Assembly (NCBI GenBank): GCA_027924645.1 | Contig: BSBN01000039.1 | Coordinates: forward strand, 24,154,001 to 24,218,000 | DNA length: 64,000 bases | Source: Cunninghamia lanceolata | Taxonomy: Eukaryota > Streptophyta > Pinopsida > Cupressales > Cupressaceae | Direction of reading: 5' to 3' | Shown here: positions 46,550 to 58,075 of the stretch, in pieces | How the letters are laid out: each line of letters begins with the position of its first letter | Numbering within the stretch: position 1 is the stretch's first letter | The notes under the pieces: model-generated | Told to the model about the DNA's origin: nothing | Database searches by the model: none | The model's input: the letters and a program-made list of their open reading frames with translations, nothing else | Translations under genes and position numbers: made by a program

Positions 46550-49500
46550 TCAAAAAAATGCATATGCTTCTGCTCTTCTTAAGTCTGTCAGATCACTAGT
46601 CTGGGCTGTGGTCTGAGCATCTGTTAGGGCCTCATGCATTGCCTCTAACTTAGGGATGATTATTCCTCTGAGGTCACTCATTCTATTTATTATATTCTTC
46701 CTTTCCTTCTCCAACCTCTTTATTTCATTTATAATGACAATAGCCTGGCATTCCTGACTCATTATGGATGTAGTGAGGGGATCAAAATTCTGAGATAAAC
46801 TTGACAATTTACCTTCTTGTTCTTCCACCTTCTTTTCAATATCCTCTATCACATTAGACCAAGATAGAAAAAATTTGTATATGTCTCCACCATCCTTAAG
46901 AGCATTTTCAAGGCTCTTTATCCCAATATTTAGGGTCCTCCTATCATTTGTAATGAGTCCCTGTACTTCAGTGAACCTTTTTCCCAAAAACTCTTTTCGA
47001 ACCTTTTCTTCTGCCAATTTCCCTAAAGAATCAAAATGAGTGCTAACAGAGTTTACCATAGATTTCAAATTACTAGATGGAGAGGCCGAAGGATCTTTTT
47101 GAAAAGATGGCATGATCTTCTCCAGCATACCGGATGTAATCTCTAATAACTCGTAGTCTTCCATGTGAGACTTTAGAAGCTTTTCCTTTGCTTTAGCTTG
47201 GGCAAAAGATGCTATTTTCATTGTCTGGACTGGAGAGAGGGTATCAAAATTTAGTGGTCCTTGGAATAGTTCTGATTCATCTATTTCCATCAGCTCTTTG
47301 TTCAAGAAATTCTTCACTGCCTCTGCAGTGTCTCTTGCCAGAGACTGAGTCTTCTTTTCTTTTGGAATCTCAGAGATGTCATCAGATCTCTTCTCTGTAT
47401 GTTCTTCTTCTTTACCCTTTACCTCCTCTTCTTGACTCACTTCTTCCTCCTTTCTTCCTTCTCCTTCAGTTCCTGAGTCTGGAATGTCTGCAGTGAGATC
47501 CAGAGGAGAGATGTTAACTTCTTCCTCTTCTGGGACAAAGGAATCCAAGTCCTTAGACTTCTCTTCATCTTCCTCTTTTGACCCTTCTACATTTTTGTCA
47601 GTATATTCTTCATTTGATGCATTTAATCCTTCGACATCCATGGTAGAAGGTTATTTATCTATTTCCTCTACAACAGGAAGATTGAACCTTTTGAAGGCAT
47701 TCCAGAGGATGTCTTCTATTTCTTTTGCTACCTGATCATTTTCTCCAAGCATAAGTCTGTTCATTCTTGCTTTGCTCTAAAATTCATCCTTGTAGTCTTT
47801 AAAGATCATGTTCATTTGCTTTGGAGTAATGGAAGGATAGAGTTGAATTGCAATCTATTCTCAGATCTCTAAGTCCTTTGCCTTGGCATTGTCTTTTCTA
47901 AGTTCAAGTACCTTCTCAAGACTTTTGGGAATTAATAAAATGATTTTAATGAATGCTTTATTATAAATATTCAAGTACCTGACTATAGCATCTTCCAGGA
48001 TCCTCTTGTCAGTATCACTATAGTCATCATAAAATTCTATTACCGGTTGCAAATTTCCATCCACAATGAATGCCTTGATGATATCATCAATAAAAAGAGT
48101 GGGCTTTTCAACAAATTCTTCTGCCTTTTCTTCTTTGTTTTTCACCAGTAGAGGATTCCCCAGATGTTTTCTTCTTCTTCTTCATTTTCTTAACTTCCTC
48201 ATCTGACTCTGTTTCTTCATCATCCTTTTGACTTATGTAAGACCTTGTGGCTTTTTTTTTTTTTCTCTTTTCTCCCTTTCCGGATGTTTTGGCTTCCAGT
48301 TTGGAGGCTCTTGAGCTCTTAGGAGTGGCAGATGCAAAGCTCTTAGAGGATCTAGTCTAAGAGGGGGCTTGTACCAGAACACCTTCTTTCTCTGCTTCTT
48401 GTTTCTCTTTCTTAGCTCTTTCAACTTTCTCTCTATTGGCATCTACTGCTTCTTTTGATATGCCAAATCTTTTGGCAATTTCTTCAACTTCTTTTCTAAC
48501 TTTTCTCTTTATCTCTGGTTGTCTTAGCTCAACATGTATTTTTACACTCAATTCTTGAAAGGTACCAAACCTTTTTGCCTCAAGGTCCTTAGGCTAGCTC
48601 AATAGGTGTTGAATGTGTAGCTCCAAGATTTTCTCATCGGCTTCATATCCCATTGGCATTATCCACATTGTTCTGGGCTCAACTGCCTCCATTTAGTATT
48701 GATCAGTGTCAACCATGAAGCACATTGTATCCTTATATTTCTCAACTATAGATTGGGGAATTCTTTCTCTAGCTTGCATTATGCTCTAAAAGTTCTTGAA
48801 GTAGCCCCAAAGAGCTATGTTTTGGGCTTGAGCATCACCAAGTCCATACATATAGTCTCTAATTTGTATGGCAACATGTTTGTCATTATGCCATACCCAA
48901 CCACTTGATCCGGGTAGCTCATTCATGTAGTAGAAGAATAGACACAATATCAAACAACCAAACTTAAAGGAGTTCTTCTTATCCTTCTTGATCCTCTGTA
49001 GGTTTTCTAATAGTTGTTTTAAGAGAAGATCACATAGGTCATAGTCAGCATTTTCCCTTAACATTTGATATGCTGCATATATTGTAGTTCCAGACACAAC
49101 GTTCTCTCTGCTTGAATGATAGATCTTATGCCCAATTATCATTGAGGTAAATTTGACATCCAGATCTGTGATGTCATCAATGGTCATTGCTCTCTTGTCA
49201 AACTTGGATCCGGTAGCTTCTGTTACAGTTTGATTCTTGACAACTTTGAGTTCAGGTAGCCCCCCAGTTACTGCCCTAATAGAATCTTTTGTTATCTTGA
49301 AGGGCCTTGTTAACCACATGAAGTTATCATGCATCCTACTCAGGATATACTGGACCCAAACATCTTCTGTAAAACAAGGAAAGTGGATGCAATGTTCGAA
49401 GTGTTTCTCTCGTAGGGCCTTGTATTGGGGTTTGAGTTCAAAACTTTCATCCATTAGTTGGTTTTGGTAGAGGTCCATTAATTTAGAGTCACCAAATTCC

Positions 49501-49664
49501 TCCATTTTGGCATGAATATAAACCCTAACATCTTCAACGTGCAATACCCCATGCGGAATGCTAGAAAATGCACCTAAAGAATCAACTTCTAGAGATTTAT
49601 AGGGACGTTTCTTGAATTTAGGTCACGGCCTATTAGTGATCTTAACAACCATTGGAGTAGCCAT
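46550..49664 (-). pseudogene. Large unknown ORF (about 1,040 codons) of the Copia-like element
   Basis: ATG at 49664 opens MATPMVVKITNRP and the frame runs to 46550 with about ten stops and one frame change near 48150. The N-terminal part contains VLHVEDVRVYIHAKMEEFGD, FTEDVWVQYILSRMHDNFMW, RPFKITKDSIRAVTGGLPEL and VKFTSMIIGHKIYHSSRENV with VSGTTIYAAYQMLREN, and GWVWHNDKHVAIQIRDYM. A basic Lys/Ser-rich middle follows (KKMKKKKKTSGESS), then FIDDIIKAFIVDGNLQPVIE. The final 363 codons (47641-46550) are open: an acidic segment (SKEEDEEKSKDLDSFVPEEE) and long coiled coils (SNVIEDIEKKVEEQEGKLSS, INEIKRLEKERKNIINRMSD). I do not recognise the family. It resembles no Copia pol or envelope-like protein that I know. 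Confidence 0.75.
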
Positions 49665-50429
49665 CTTTGCAAGAGATTCAAATAGAGATTTTTAGGATGG
49701 AAGTACCTTTTTATGCTATGGTGTTTGAAAATGGGAGCCGCAACAATTTGCTGGTTAAATTTGATTTTACAGTTGATCCTTGAGTGATTTGTAGAAGCTT
49801 TGATGCAGAGCTCTTCTTTTCTTCTCAAATGCAAATGTGCAAATGATGAATGAATGAACCCTTTTATCCTTGCACAAACCCTAATTTCTTCTTGCAATAA
49901 ATGCACAACTTAAGTTATCTAGTTGCCTTGTTCTGAGAGAGATCCATTTGAATCACTGTGTTGCACTTAGAATTATTTTCAGTGATAATTGACAATGTAT
50001 CTTCTTTCCTCCAATCATACCATGGATCCGCAGATCAAGATATCTCAATTTTGAATCATACCGGATCTATCTATGAAAATTTTGCTTTACCAGATGGCTA
50101 TCAAACTGAATCAATCTTGGATGATTAAACTCTTGCAAAATTTCATGCGGATCATTCATATTTTCCCAAAGGGCTATTTAGATAATTTTCTGAGAACCCT
50201 TTAATCCGCAACATTCCATGTTGCAAATTTAGGCATCAATTGACTGGCTGGGGGAATTTATTTTTCTTTGTGACTCCCCTTGAGCCAAAGCTTATCTGTT
50301 CAGTTTCTAGAAGAAATATCAGCACTAGATTCCGGTACAGATCCATCCCTAACATTTTATGTACTCTTCTTCACCCAAATCTTGCTTATCTCCCTTTGAA
50401 CTTCATCCGCATTCACTTTGCCTTTTCCT

Positions 50430-51530
50430 TTGTCTTGATTTTGATTAAGATGCACCGGACCCTTTTTGTCCTAATTTTTACTTCTGCAGAATTTGGCAAT
50501 TTGACCGGATCTACTGCAATTGTAACAAACAACATTTCTTTACATATTTGACTGATATCCTCTTGATCGGCATTGATTAGCCATATGTCCCATTCTATTG
50601 CATGCAAAGCATCTACCATTGAATGAATTGTGAATTTGCATATTTCTGCATTCATAAGATTTGTGACCATACCTTTTACAGTTGAAACATTGTCCGGAGA
50701 AGGATGGATTGGTCTGATTCATTCTCCTTCTGCACTAAGTTGCTTTATGACCGAAGTTGTTGCAATTGAAGTAGTACCCACTGAAGGATGGATATCTTTG
50801 AGCATTTGGTTGCCTTACTAGAGGTCTTCTAGGCCTGTTTCTTTGATTTTCTGATCCAAAATTCTTCTGACCGGATCCAGAGCTTTCACCTTTCTCATAT
50901 CCCAAGCCACGCTTGTCATCTACCTTCTTTTGGCTTTCAAGAAGAACTTCAAGTTGAGTTGAGCTTATCTTGAATTTCTCTTTGTATTCATTTGTTGTTT
51001 GAAGATCTTGTTTAAGAGTGTTTATCTGATTCTCAAGTTGTTCTTCATTATCTCTAGCTTCTTCAAGATCAGATTCAAGATGTCTGATTATTCTGTCCAT
51101 TTTGTGGTTGTCCTCTGTTTTCTCCTTGAGGGATTGTTTTAGATTATCTTCAGTTTTCCTCTTCTCTTCAATTTCTTGGGTGAATCTCATAACCCCTGAT
51201 TCCATCTCATGCCTTACCATAATGACCTCTTTTGATAGCTTCTCAAATAGCTTGTTTTTCTCATTCAGATCTTCATTAGTATCATTTGTTTCATTTAGAC
51301 TTGTTAGTTTTTGAAGTAGTTCCTTTCTCTTTTTCACAGAGATACTCAGTTTTTCTTTTAGCTCATCTATGAAATCATCAGCTTGTTTGAGTCTTTCTGT
51401 CAAGTTATTGACTTCAGAGTGAGATTGCTCAAGATCATCTAGGGCAGACTAAAGTTGTTCCTTCATACCATACATATCCATTGAGATTCCCAGATCTTCC
51501 TCAAGCTGTTAGGCTCTGTTTAGAGGAACT
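50430..51530 (-). pseudogene. Gag remnant of the Copia-like element: coiled coil and four zinc knuckles
   Basis: Coding sequence begins within a few codons of the primer site, without the usual capsid domain. It opens in the coiled coil QLEEDLGISMDMYGMKEQL and continues through a 222-codon open segment (51403-50735). That segment includes RQADD-like heptads, FTQEIEEKRKTEDNLKQSLK and QLEVLLESQKKVDDKRGLGY. Four CCHC motifs follow: one decayed (YFNCNNFGHKAT), two intact (CFNCKRYGHKSYEC and CFACNRMGHMANQC) and one with the His lost (CYNCSRSGQIAKFC). Such knuckle series occur in plant Copia gag nucleocapsids. Loss of the capsid part means the remnant could not form a particle alone. Stops separate the knuckles. 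Confidence 0.85.
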
Positions 51531-51532
51531 TA

Positions 51533-51544
51533 GCTCTGATACCA
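51533..51544 (-). other. Primer-binding site (initiator Met tRNA), perfect
   Basis: The minus strand reads TGGTATCAGAGC, 2 bases inside the 5' LTR. All 12 bases match the initiator methionine tRNA 3' end complement. Confidence 0.95.
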
Positions 51545-51546
51545 AT

Positions 51547-52674
51547 TGTTGGAAATAAGGTAGATAACTGAGAGGGGGGGTGAATTAGTTATCTCTTATT
51601 TTGTTTTCACTTTCTCTTGCCTTTTATAATTTGTGCAGTATCAAAACATATAAGCATATATAATCATGAGAGCAGAAATAAATCAATACACATAACACAA
51701 AGATTTTAACGTGGAAACCCTGTTAAGGGAAAAACCACGGGGTGACTAACCCAAGATTATATTCTCTGTTAAAAGAATAAGAAGTACAAAATGGCACTTG
51801 CTAATTAGGGCTCACTGCCCGAGCACACTGCTCACAAGAGGCACACTGCCTACAATAGGCTTACTGTCTACAGAGTTTATAGAAGGTAACTAGATGTTTG
51901 AACTGATGAGAGGCATCCACACATGCTAAAGTTTAGTTCCGGTTAGGCTCAACATACTGATCTAATGCACTTCATTCTTCTGCTGCTCTAGTGGTGTTGC
52001 TCTGTCACATGTTGGATTTGTATTGTTGCTTCCACTTTTATTTCTACCTTTCTTGCACATTATACCATAGTATCTCTCTTCTTCACTTCTTTCATACTGG
52101 AATCCATCTGGTATATATATCTGCACCAAGGATTTCAACAACTTTCTAGTCGGCAACCAGAATACTCAAGATATTTACAAGATATTGATCTGTCGGCTGA
52201 ATCCATACTTGATTTGTGATGCGTATCAAAAACATAGATATAGAAGTCATCAATCATGTTGGCCAACATTGTATGAACCCTCAAATAGCTTGATCAACAT
52301 CAATTACTCATCCGGGTTGAAGTCTAATATTATGTCGGTTAGTTCTTTCTCAATCAGTTCTTTCTGTCTAGAAACCAACACTCAGATGCTCATATCTTCT
52401 TCATGCTTTATCACCGGAGGCTAAATCTCTGGAATATAGTAATCATGATACCCTTCTTGACTTTCCCAAGTCTACAACTTACTGAGCTAAAACATCTGAG
52501 AGATCCGGACTTGATTGTCAAACCTTGTTGCATACTCTGTTCTTGTTCACTGGACCAATACAATCTTCAATCTGACTTCCGATATAGGCATATTATGTAC
52601 TGTGGATGTGTGGGATAGACTTTATTGCCATCAATGACAACACTCATGAAGCCACACAGTGTCTCTTGCCAACA
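51547..52674 (-). repeat. 5' LTR of the Copia-like element
   Basis: Direct repeat of 45079-46205. In element sense it carries a TATA-like ATATATATACC (plus-strand 52110-52120) suitable as the element promoter. The pair differs by only a few percent by eye. Confidence 0.93.
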
Positions 52675-52679
52675 AAAGG

Positions 52680-54261
52680 TATGTGTCCATTTACTCCTAT
52701 CACTTTAATTTACTGAATCATTTCAGACATGGTTTATCAATTTCCTTTCCCTTCTAATTGTTTTCTTAGTTGGAGTTTGGTTTTGAAAGAACATAGTAGA
52801 AACCCTAAACTTCCAGTTTTATATGATAGCCTTATTCTTCTCATAATGGAGCACATGAAAATCAACACCCCTAAAAAGTCTATAAAACATAAACCCAATG
52901 CCAAGAAGGGTAGGGTGGTGTCTAGTGAAGAGGAATCAGATTTTGAGGATGAGGACTGGAAAATGGAAGATGAAGAAGAAGAGATTGAGGAGGAATCCTG
53001 TAAAAAGAAAAGAAAAAATTAGAATAGGGAAGTTTCCATTTCTTGGCCAGATGGGTTTGATACTGGAAATGACACGGACACTTCTGTCAAGGAGATTTTT
53101 GACAAGAATTTGAAGCCTTAGAAGAGGAAGACCCCTACTTCAAGGAAGAAAGGTAACAATTCCATGGAGGAGGATGAGGGTTTTGTGCAGGAAGTTGGTA
53201 GCTCTTCTTAGAAACAGGGGCCTAAGACTAAACAAGAAAAGAAAGCTAAGTCTGTCGAGAAGAAACAGGAAGAGGAAGATGTTCAGCTTTCTTGTAGTGT
53301 GGCTCATAATCAGGGTACCAAATAGAAGCAAGGGGTTAGGGAGATACAGTCTGAGAAGGACAATATCAGGGTGGAAGAATCTCTTGGCAAGACCAAGCCT
53401 ATCCCTGATCCTTGTGTGGGTGTCAAGTTCCCTGAGATCCATGACCCTTCCAATAACCTTCCTAAGGATTTCAATGATCTTTTGGCACAGGTGAGAAACC
53501 GTAATCAGGTTGAGGAGGTCTTTGAGCTTGTGAAGAATGCGGTGAATTCTCAGCACAAAATGACAAAGTGGTTCTTCTTTGGAAACTGGGATCCAGTCTA
53601 TTGTCGATTAGGACTCCCTCATCTTTATAAATTGGGATGTCATCCCAAGTATGGAGGAAATGGATAGGGAAATGAGCAGGATGAGAGAAGAGTTCAATAC
53701 CAGGATTCAGTATCTTGAGGAAAAGATCATTGAGGTGAACAATAACTTGGATAAACTCTGCAATATTAGCAAACTCACTATTTAGAACAGTCTCAAAGGG
53801 ATGTGTGTGCTAACAGAGAAGCTTAAAGAGCTAAGAAAAGACCAGTTCAAGGAATTCAGTGCTGAGGACATTATGACTGTTGTGAATCAAGATAATCAGG
53901 ATAAGGCTGATGACACTAAGAATACGGGTAAACAGGTGGTTGATGAAGACACAGGTGGACCTTTAACCCAAACCAGAGGAAGAAACAAGAAGCAGTTTGA
54001 AGCTGAGAGAAAAGAGCTCTTACAGTTTGCCAAGATGCATGAGGCTTTTTACGAACAAGAATTGGAAGTAGCAGAAACTCTAAAGAAGATGAACTAATTT
54101 CATGTCTTGTTTTATCTGGACTCTATGTAGCTACTCTTATTATGCTTATGTTTTTTTGTAGCTTCTAGTTGGCTGATGGTTGGCTTACATCTTTTTGTAT
54201 GCTTCTTTTTGTGAAGGGTTTTGGGGTCCCCTCTTAAAACCTGTTTGACCAATTAATCAAA
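52680..54261 (+). mobile_element. LINE copy C, 3' part and 3' end
   Basis: Resumes the accessory ORF after the Copia-like insertion and ends in a LINE-type 3' region. The end reads GGGGTCCCCTCTTAAAACCT, then TGACCAATTAATCAAAAA, similar in plan to the LINE B end (GGCCCCCTTTGGCCAATTAA). The target duplication AACATGAACACCT follows at 54262-54274. Confidence 0.8.
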
Positions 54262-54339
54262 AACATGAACACCTAGCCTAATGTGAACACTCTAAAATTT
54301 AACTTGAGAACTTGATGTACAAATTTGTTGTGTCAAGGG

Positions 54340-55028
54340 TAAGATTTCAAAGTTGTGTCACACTTTGGGCCAACTTATTAGTATAAACAAATTTAACTAT
54401 TTCCAACTAAAATTCAACTTTGGTGAAATTTATGTTCTATCTAAATTCATTCTAGCTAAATTAGATCTAGGCCACAACTTTTCCAAGTGGTACCATCCAC
54501 TAAAAGCATATGTAGCATCACTTTAGGGTTCATTTACCAAAATAATGAAATTATTTGAAAATTTTGATGTTCTAACAACTCCTCCTTGTGCAAATAATCA
54601 TTTTAAAAGAATCTAAAAATACCCTTTTGTAGATCTATAAGTGTAATTTGTAAAAATGTAATTTTTTAAACATTTCAATTAGTGTCTATATTTTATTTTA
54701 TATTTCTACTAAAAGTAGGTCATCAACACCAAAATATGGTGTTGATTGCCCTCTTAAGAAAAAATAATAAAGTTTATCAAAAAAAATTGAAAAAAATATG
54801 ATGCACTAGAGGAGAGATTCCTTGTCAGGATGATATATATTTTTTTCTTATTTTGGATAAATAATCAAGACAAAAGTTGGCATCCCATCAAAACAGTTGT
54901 GTTTTCATTACACGCAACTTCCAAGATTTATTTAAAAATATATATTTATCAAATTGGGGAAAAAATTAATCCATGCACTAAAGTTTTGAGTTATGAATAC
55001 ACAAAAAAATATAGAAGGAAAATATATG
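54340..55028. repeat. 740-bp non-coding repeat, copy 2 (left part)
   Basis: Matches 8898-9600. It is interrupted at 55028 by the LTR element 55029-61606 and resumes at 61607 with ATATAAAGTGTAATGTCCCA-like sequence that matches 9602-9640. Confidence 0.75.
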
Positions 55029-56261
55029 TGTTTAGGGGAAAATTGGCTTTGATAATGTTTTAGTCTTTATGTGTTTAAATCCACCTCTCCTCTAAACATT
55101 GAAGGATCTAGGGTCGAGTGGAAAGCACTATCATACCCTAGGTCATTTACAAATGTAGGGAAACTTGGATTAGGGAATTTAATTATCAATTTTCCTTCTC
55201 TTATGCTTAATTGACCATTAAAACCCTAATTATGCAAATACGGCAACAAATTAACGAATAGCAGAAAAAGCTCTTGCAGACAAGAGTAAAATACCAAATC
55301 ACAGAGTACCTATTTTTGGTATTCCAAGGAGGAACAGTCGGGGACACTAGAGCGGGTGCCCTAGTCCAAGGTACCAGTTTCTCCACAGGATCCAGACCTC
55401 CTTCCGACACTAATCAGCCCTGTAACTTCTATTTTTAGAAATTCATCTACAGAGGACACTAGAGCGAGCACCCAAGTCTTGGAAATGCTCTGGCATCCTA
55501 CAATTCTTCAGATCCTGAATCCTTGATGCCTGCCAGTCCTTCCTGTAACTCCACTTTTTCCAAATGCGACACCTATAACCTATAATCACAAGACTTGGTT
55601 TGGGGGTTGTGGTGTTTAGAGGCTTGCCTCATTCAAGCCCTAGAGGACACTTAAGTCTCTGAACACTGTTTTCAAATAAAGAGTGTGTGCCCTTGTGAGG
55701 CAGAGGCAAAAACCAAAGGAATTGATAATGAAAACACAATATAATGTCACCTTGTAGTGAAGATATCATGGGAGGAAGATGCTCTTCATTCAATGATGAA
55801 ATGGATGCTCAAATCTACAAATTCAAACACACAAACCACACAAGTCTGCTCTTGCAACACAATGAAAGCCTTGAATCACCTTGAGAACACTTGAATATCA
55901 CAATTGCCATCTAATTGAAATCTAGTTTATAAATGAATCCCTAAGCATGTTTATATATGCATCTACAAACACTCCCACCAAGGTTTTCAAAATTCAAACT
56001 TATCGTGTCGGCAAAGGGACCTAATAGCTGTCACAAACTGACACCCAGAAATTAGGGCTGCCCCAAAATAGGGTAGGACTAGGGCACAGGTGCCCAAGTC
56101 CTCCCCCTATTTTGGGTAGGGTACGACTCAAGGGGTCCACCTAGGTCTCATTCCATCAGAATGTCAAAATATGAACTAAAATGTCCTAAATGCATGCTAA
56201 AGACCCGGGAGCTAAACCTTATGAGGGAAAATCCCCCAAGGGGACATTTTCTGGCATTACA
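55029..56261 (-). repeat. 3' LTR of the 55029-61606 element
   Basis: Direct repeat of 60350-61606. It is shorter by about 24 bp, mainly from a deletion near 56145 (loss of CAATTTGCCATGGTACCTAG-like sequence present in the right copy). Confidence 0.93.
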
Positions 56262-56275
56262 TTTAGCCCCCACTT
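56262..56275 (-). other. Polypurine tract of the 55029-61606 element
   Basis: In element sense AAGTGGGGGCTAAA lies directly before the 3' LTR start TGTAATGCC. Confidence 0.85.
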
Positions 56276-58059
56276 TAATGTATGTATAAATGCGAGGCCA
56301 ATACATGCATTAAAGTAAGGTCACAAACACAGAAAATACATCAAGCACGGAGAAGACATGCCAATCACATAGAAGACAATAACAAGCACGCAAAACATGG
56401 AGAAGATAGTCACAGTCACGCAGAACATGGAGAAGACAATCAATGCATAGAAGACACATTAATGCATGGAAGACAAAAATGATATCTTTTCTTTTCTTTT
56501 TCTCATATATATAAAATGCAAATGCAAGTACCAGAAAGTAAAAAAACCTCCCATAATACAGGATGCACTACCTTAGGGCGTAGGTCTCTATATGTATAGG
56601 GCAACACACACGCAAGACACACAAAACCTCCCAAAATGTAGGAAGCACTACTCGAGGGTGCTGGTCTCTGCATATGGGGCAACAAACACGCCACACAAAA
56701 CAAGCATGCCAAAACACACACACTTGAAGACACAGAGAAAACACGGCAGACAAGCGATGGAGTGTGCCTATTTCTAGGTCTAACACCATCTCAGGCACAT
56801 TACAAGAACACACTGACGATTGGGCTTCGCCACAACAATCGCCTAAGACACGCTTAAGGGTTGAGTTAGTCACAAAACCACTCCCCGCCTCTGCAGAGGA
56901 CTTTTGAAAATACAACCCCACCCGCGTCACGGAGATGTCTTATAGTGAAAAGGAAGGGTGGCATACCACCCCACCCACGTCATGGAGATGCCTTATAGTG
57001 AAAAGGAGGTATGAGCTCAAAAGTATACAACCCCACCTGCATCACGGAGACGCCTTACAATGAAAAGGAGGTATACACAATAGATAGATTGATTGATTGC
57101 AAACAAACTCAAGATGCAAAAAGTACTCATCGTACTAGCCTACACCTGAGGACAAGCACATAGCTAACATCTACAATAGACAACTTACCTTATATATGCC
57201 CCCACCTTAAGGTGGTTGATATCAGTTATCAATATCAAGCACGTTAAGGTATGAAGAAAACACAGAAGGGAACACTGACTTTCGCAAAGCCCATGCCCCC
57301 CGAAGGTGACATGTACTTTATGATCGCCAAATGTTCCCACAAACACATCCTTGCAAGAAACATGTTAGTGTCTACAACATCATGATAAACAACAACATCA
57401 ATGCATATGATTAACCACACAAAGAGCCAAGGTTATACAACAAATTCAGAGTTTGAGGATAACTATGGGGCTATATCACGAAGCTCTCTGAATCAAGTAC
57501 CGCCAAGGCTAGATTCAAAGACAAACAAAGGTGCATAGAGCAAAAATATTGTTAATGTTTGTAAATGCAATAAAAACATTATCAAATTCACTATGCAGAA
57601 AGCACGAGTGCTTCCACTAGCCAAGCGTAAGATAAAATATACAACCCCATCGTCATATTAGGAACTAAGTACATTTTTTGATTGCTCTCGAAAGGGACAC
57701 TAGGTCCACATCAGTATAAATGTTTGTCTTCATCCGCCCACTAGGTGGAAACACTAGAGGAAGGGAAATAATAAATAAGAGAGGAGAAACAAGTGTCTTA
57801 GGGAAAGTCACATAGGAGGGTGCCCCCAAGTCACCAACTGTGACGCTATATCTGCAAAACACAACACACAATAATGAAATCAGAGAGGGGCAATTTAGAA
57901 GAATGATGATACAAATAGAAGAAGGTCACAATAGAGGTGGTCTCCTGGTATCCCAAACCTTACGGGAGAATCTGAGGTCATCCCAGGAGGCCTAAACAAC
58001 ACATAACACATCACGGGGGAAGCACATCACGAGAGAGATAAAGGGTTAGAGATACTTAC
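56276..58059. other. 3' internal region of the 55029-61606 element, with tandem repeats
   Basis: No coding domain is found. Three degenerate tandem arrays are visible. At 56335-56480 GGAGAAGACA / ATAGAAGACA phrases recur every 20-35 bp. At 56545-56700 two copies of a ~95-bp unit carry AAAACCTCCCA and GGTCTCTATATG / GGTCTCTGCATATG. At 56910-57070 three copies of a 60-75 bp unit contain ACCCCACC, GTCACGGAGATG and GTGAAAAGGA. The remainder is A-rich mixed sequence. Confidence 0.65.
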
Positions 58060-58075
58060 CTATAGGGTCTTCGTA

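Larger units (their letters stand above)
45079..52674 (-). mobile_element. Copia-like non-autonomous LTR element, inserted in LINE C
   Basis: LTRs of 1127 bp (45079-46205) and 1128 bp (51547-52674) have TGTTGG...CCAACA ends in the right copy, and the target duplication is GAAGG (45074-45078) against AAAGG (52675-52679). The perfect 12-base primer site TGGTATCAGAGC lies on the minus strand next to the right LTR, and a G-rich purine tract lies next to the left LTR, so the element reads right to left. The 5.3-kb interior holds a gag remnant (coiled coil plus zinc knuckles) and a long unknown ORF. There is no protease, integrase, RT or RNase H. It must have relied on another Copia element for mobility. 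Confidence 0.92.
44600..54097 (+). pseudogene. LINE C accessory ORF, unknown function, split by the Copia-like element
   Basis: After the RNase H stop, the same frame reopens: VWNILEAGGLMPLMEKLHGA, PSITAMFVQGYKNKRITAYG, MAINEDLIAMVMGLTTIGKK with LFWERKKSEEALNNFF, then YVTLDG at 45073. It continues across the insertion at 52680 as SIYSYHFNLLNHFRHG. A frame change near 52735 leads to LKEHSRNPKLPVLYDSLILL with IMEHMK. A very acidic stretch (EEESDFEDEDWKMEDEEEEI), Lys/Glu-rich sequence and HKMTKWFFFGNWDPVY follow. The last open part, 53801-54097, is MCVLTEKLKELRKDQFKEFS to YEQELEVAETLKKMN. Joining 45078 and 52680 with one duplication copy keeps the frame. I do not recognise the family. It has the layout of a folded N-terminal domain, an acidic linker and a coiled-coil tail. 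Confidence 0.6.

Noticed and set aside
47209..47735. Plus-strand open frames opposite the Copia-like long ORF
   Set aside because: They are Ser/Leu-rich antisense images of the Glu/Lys-rich coding strand.
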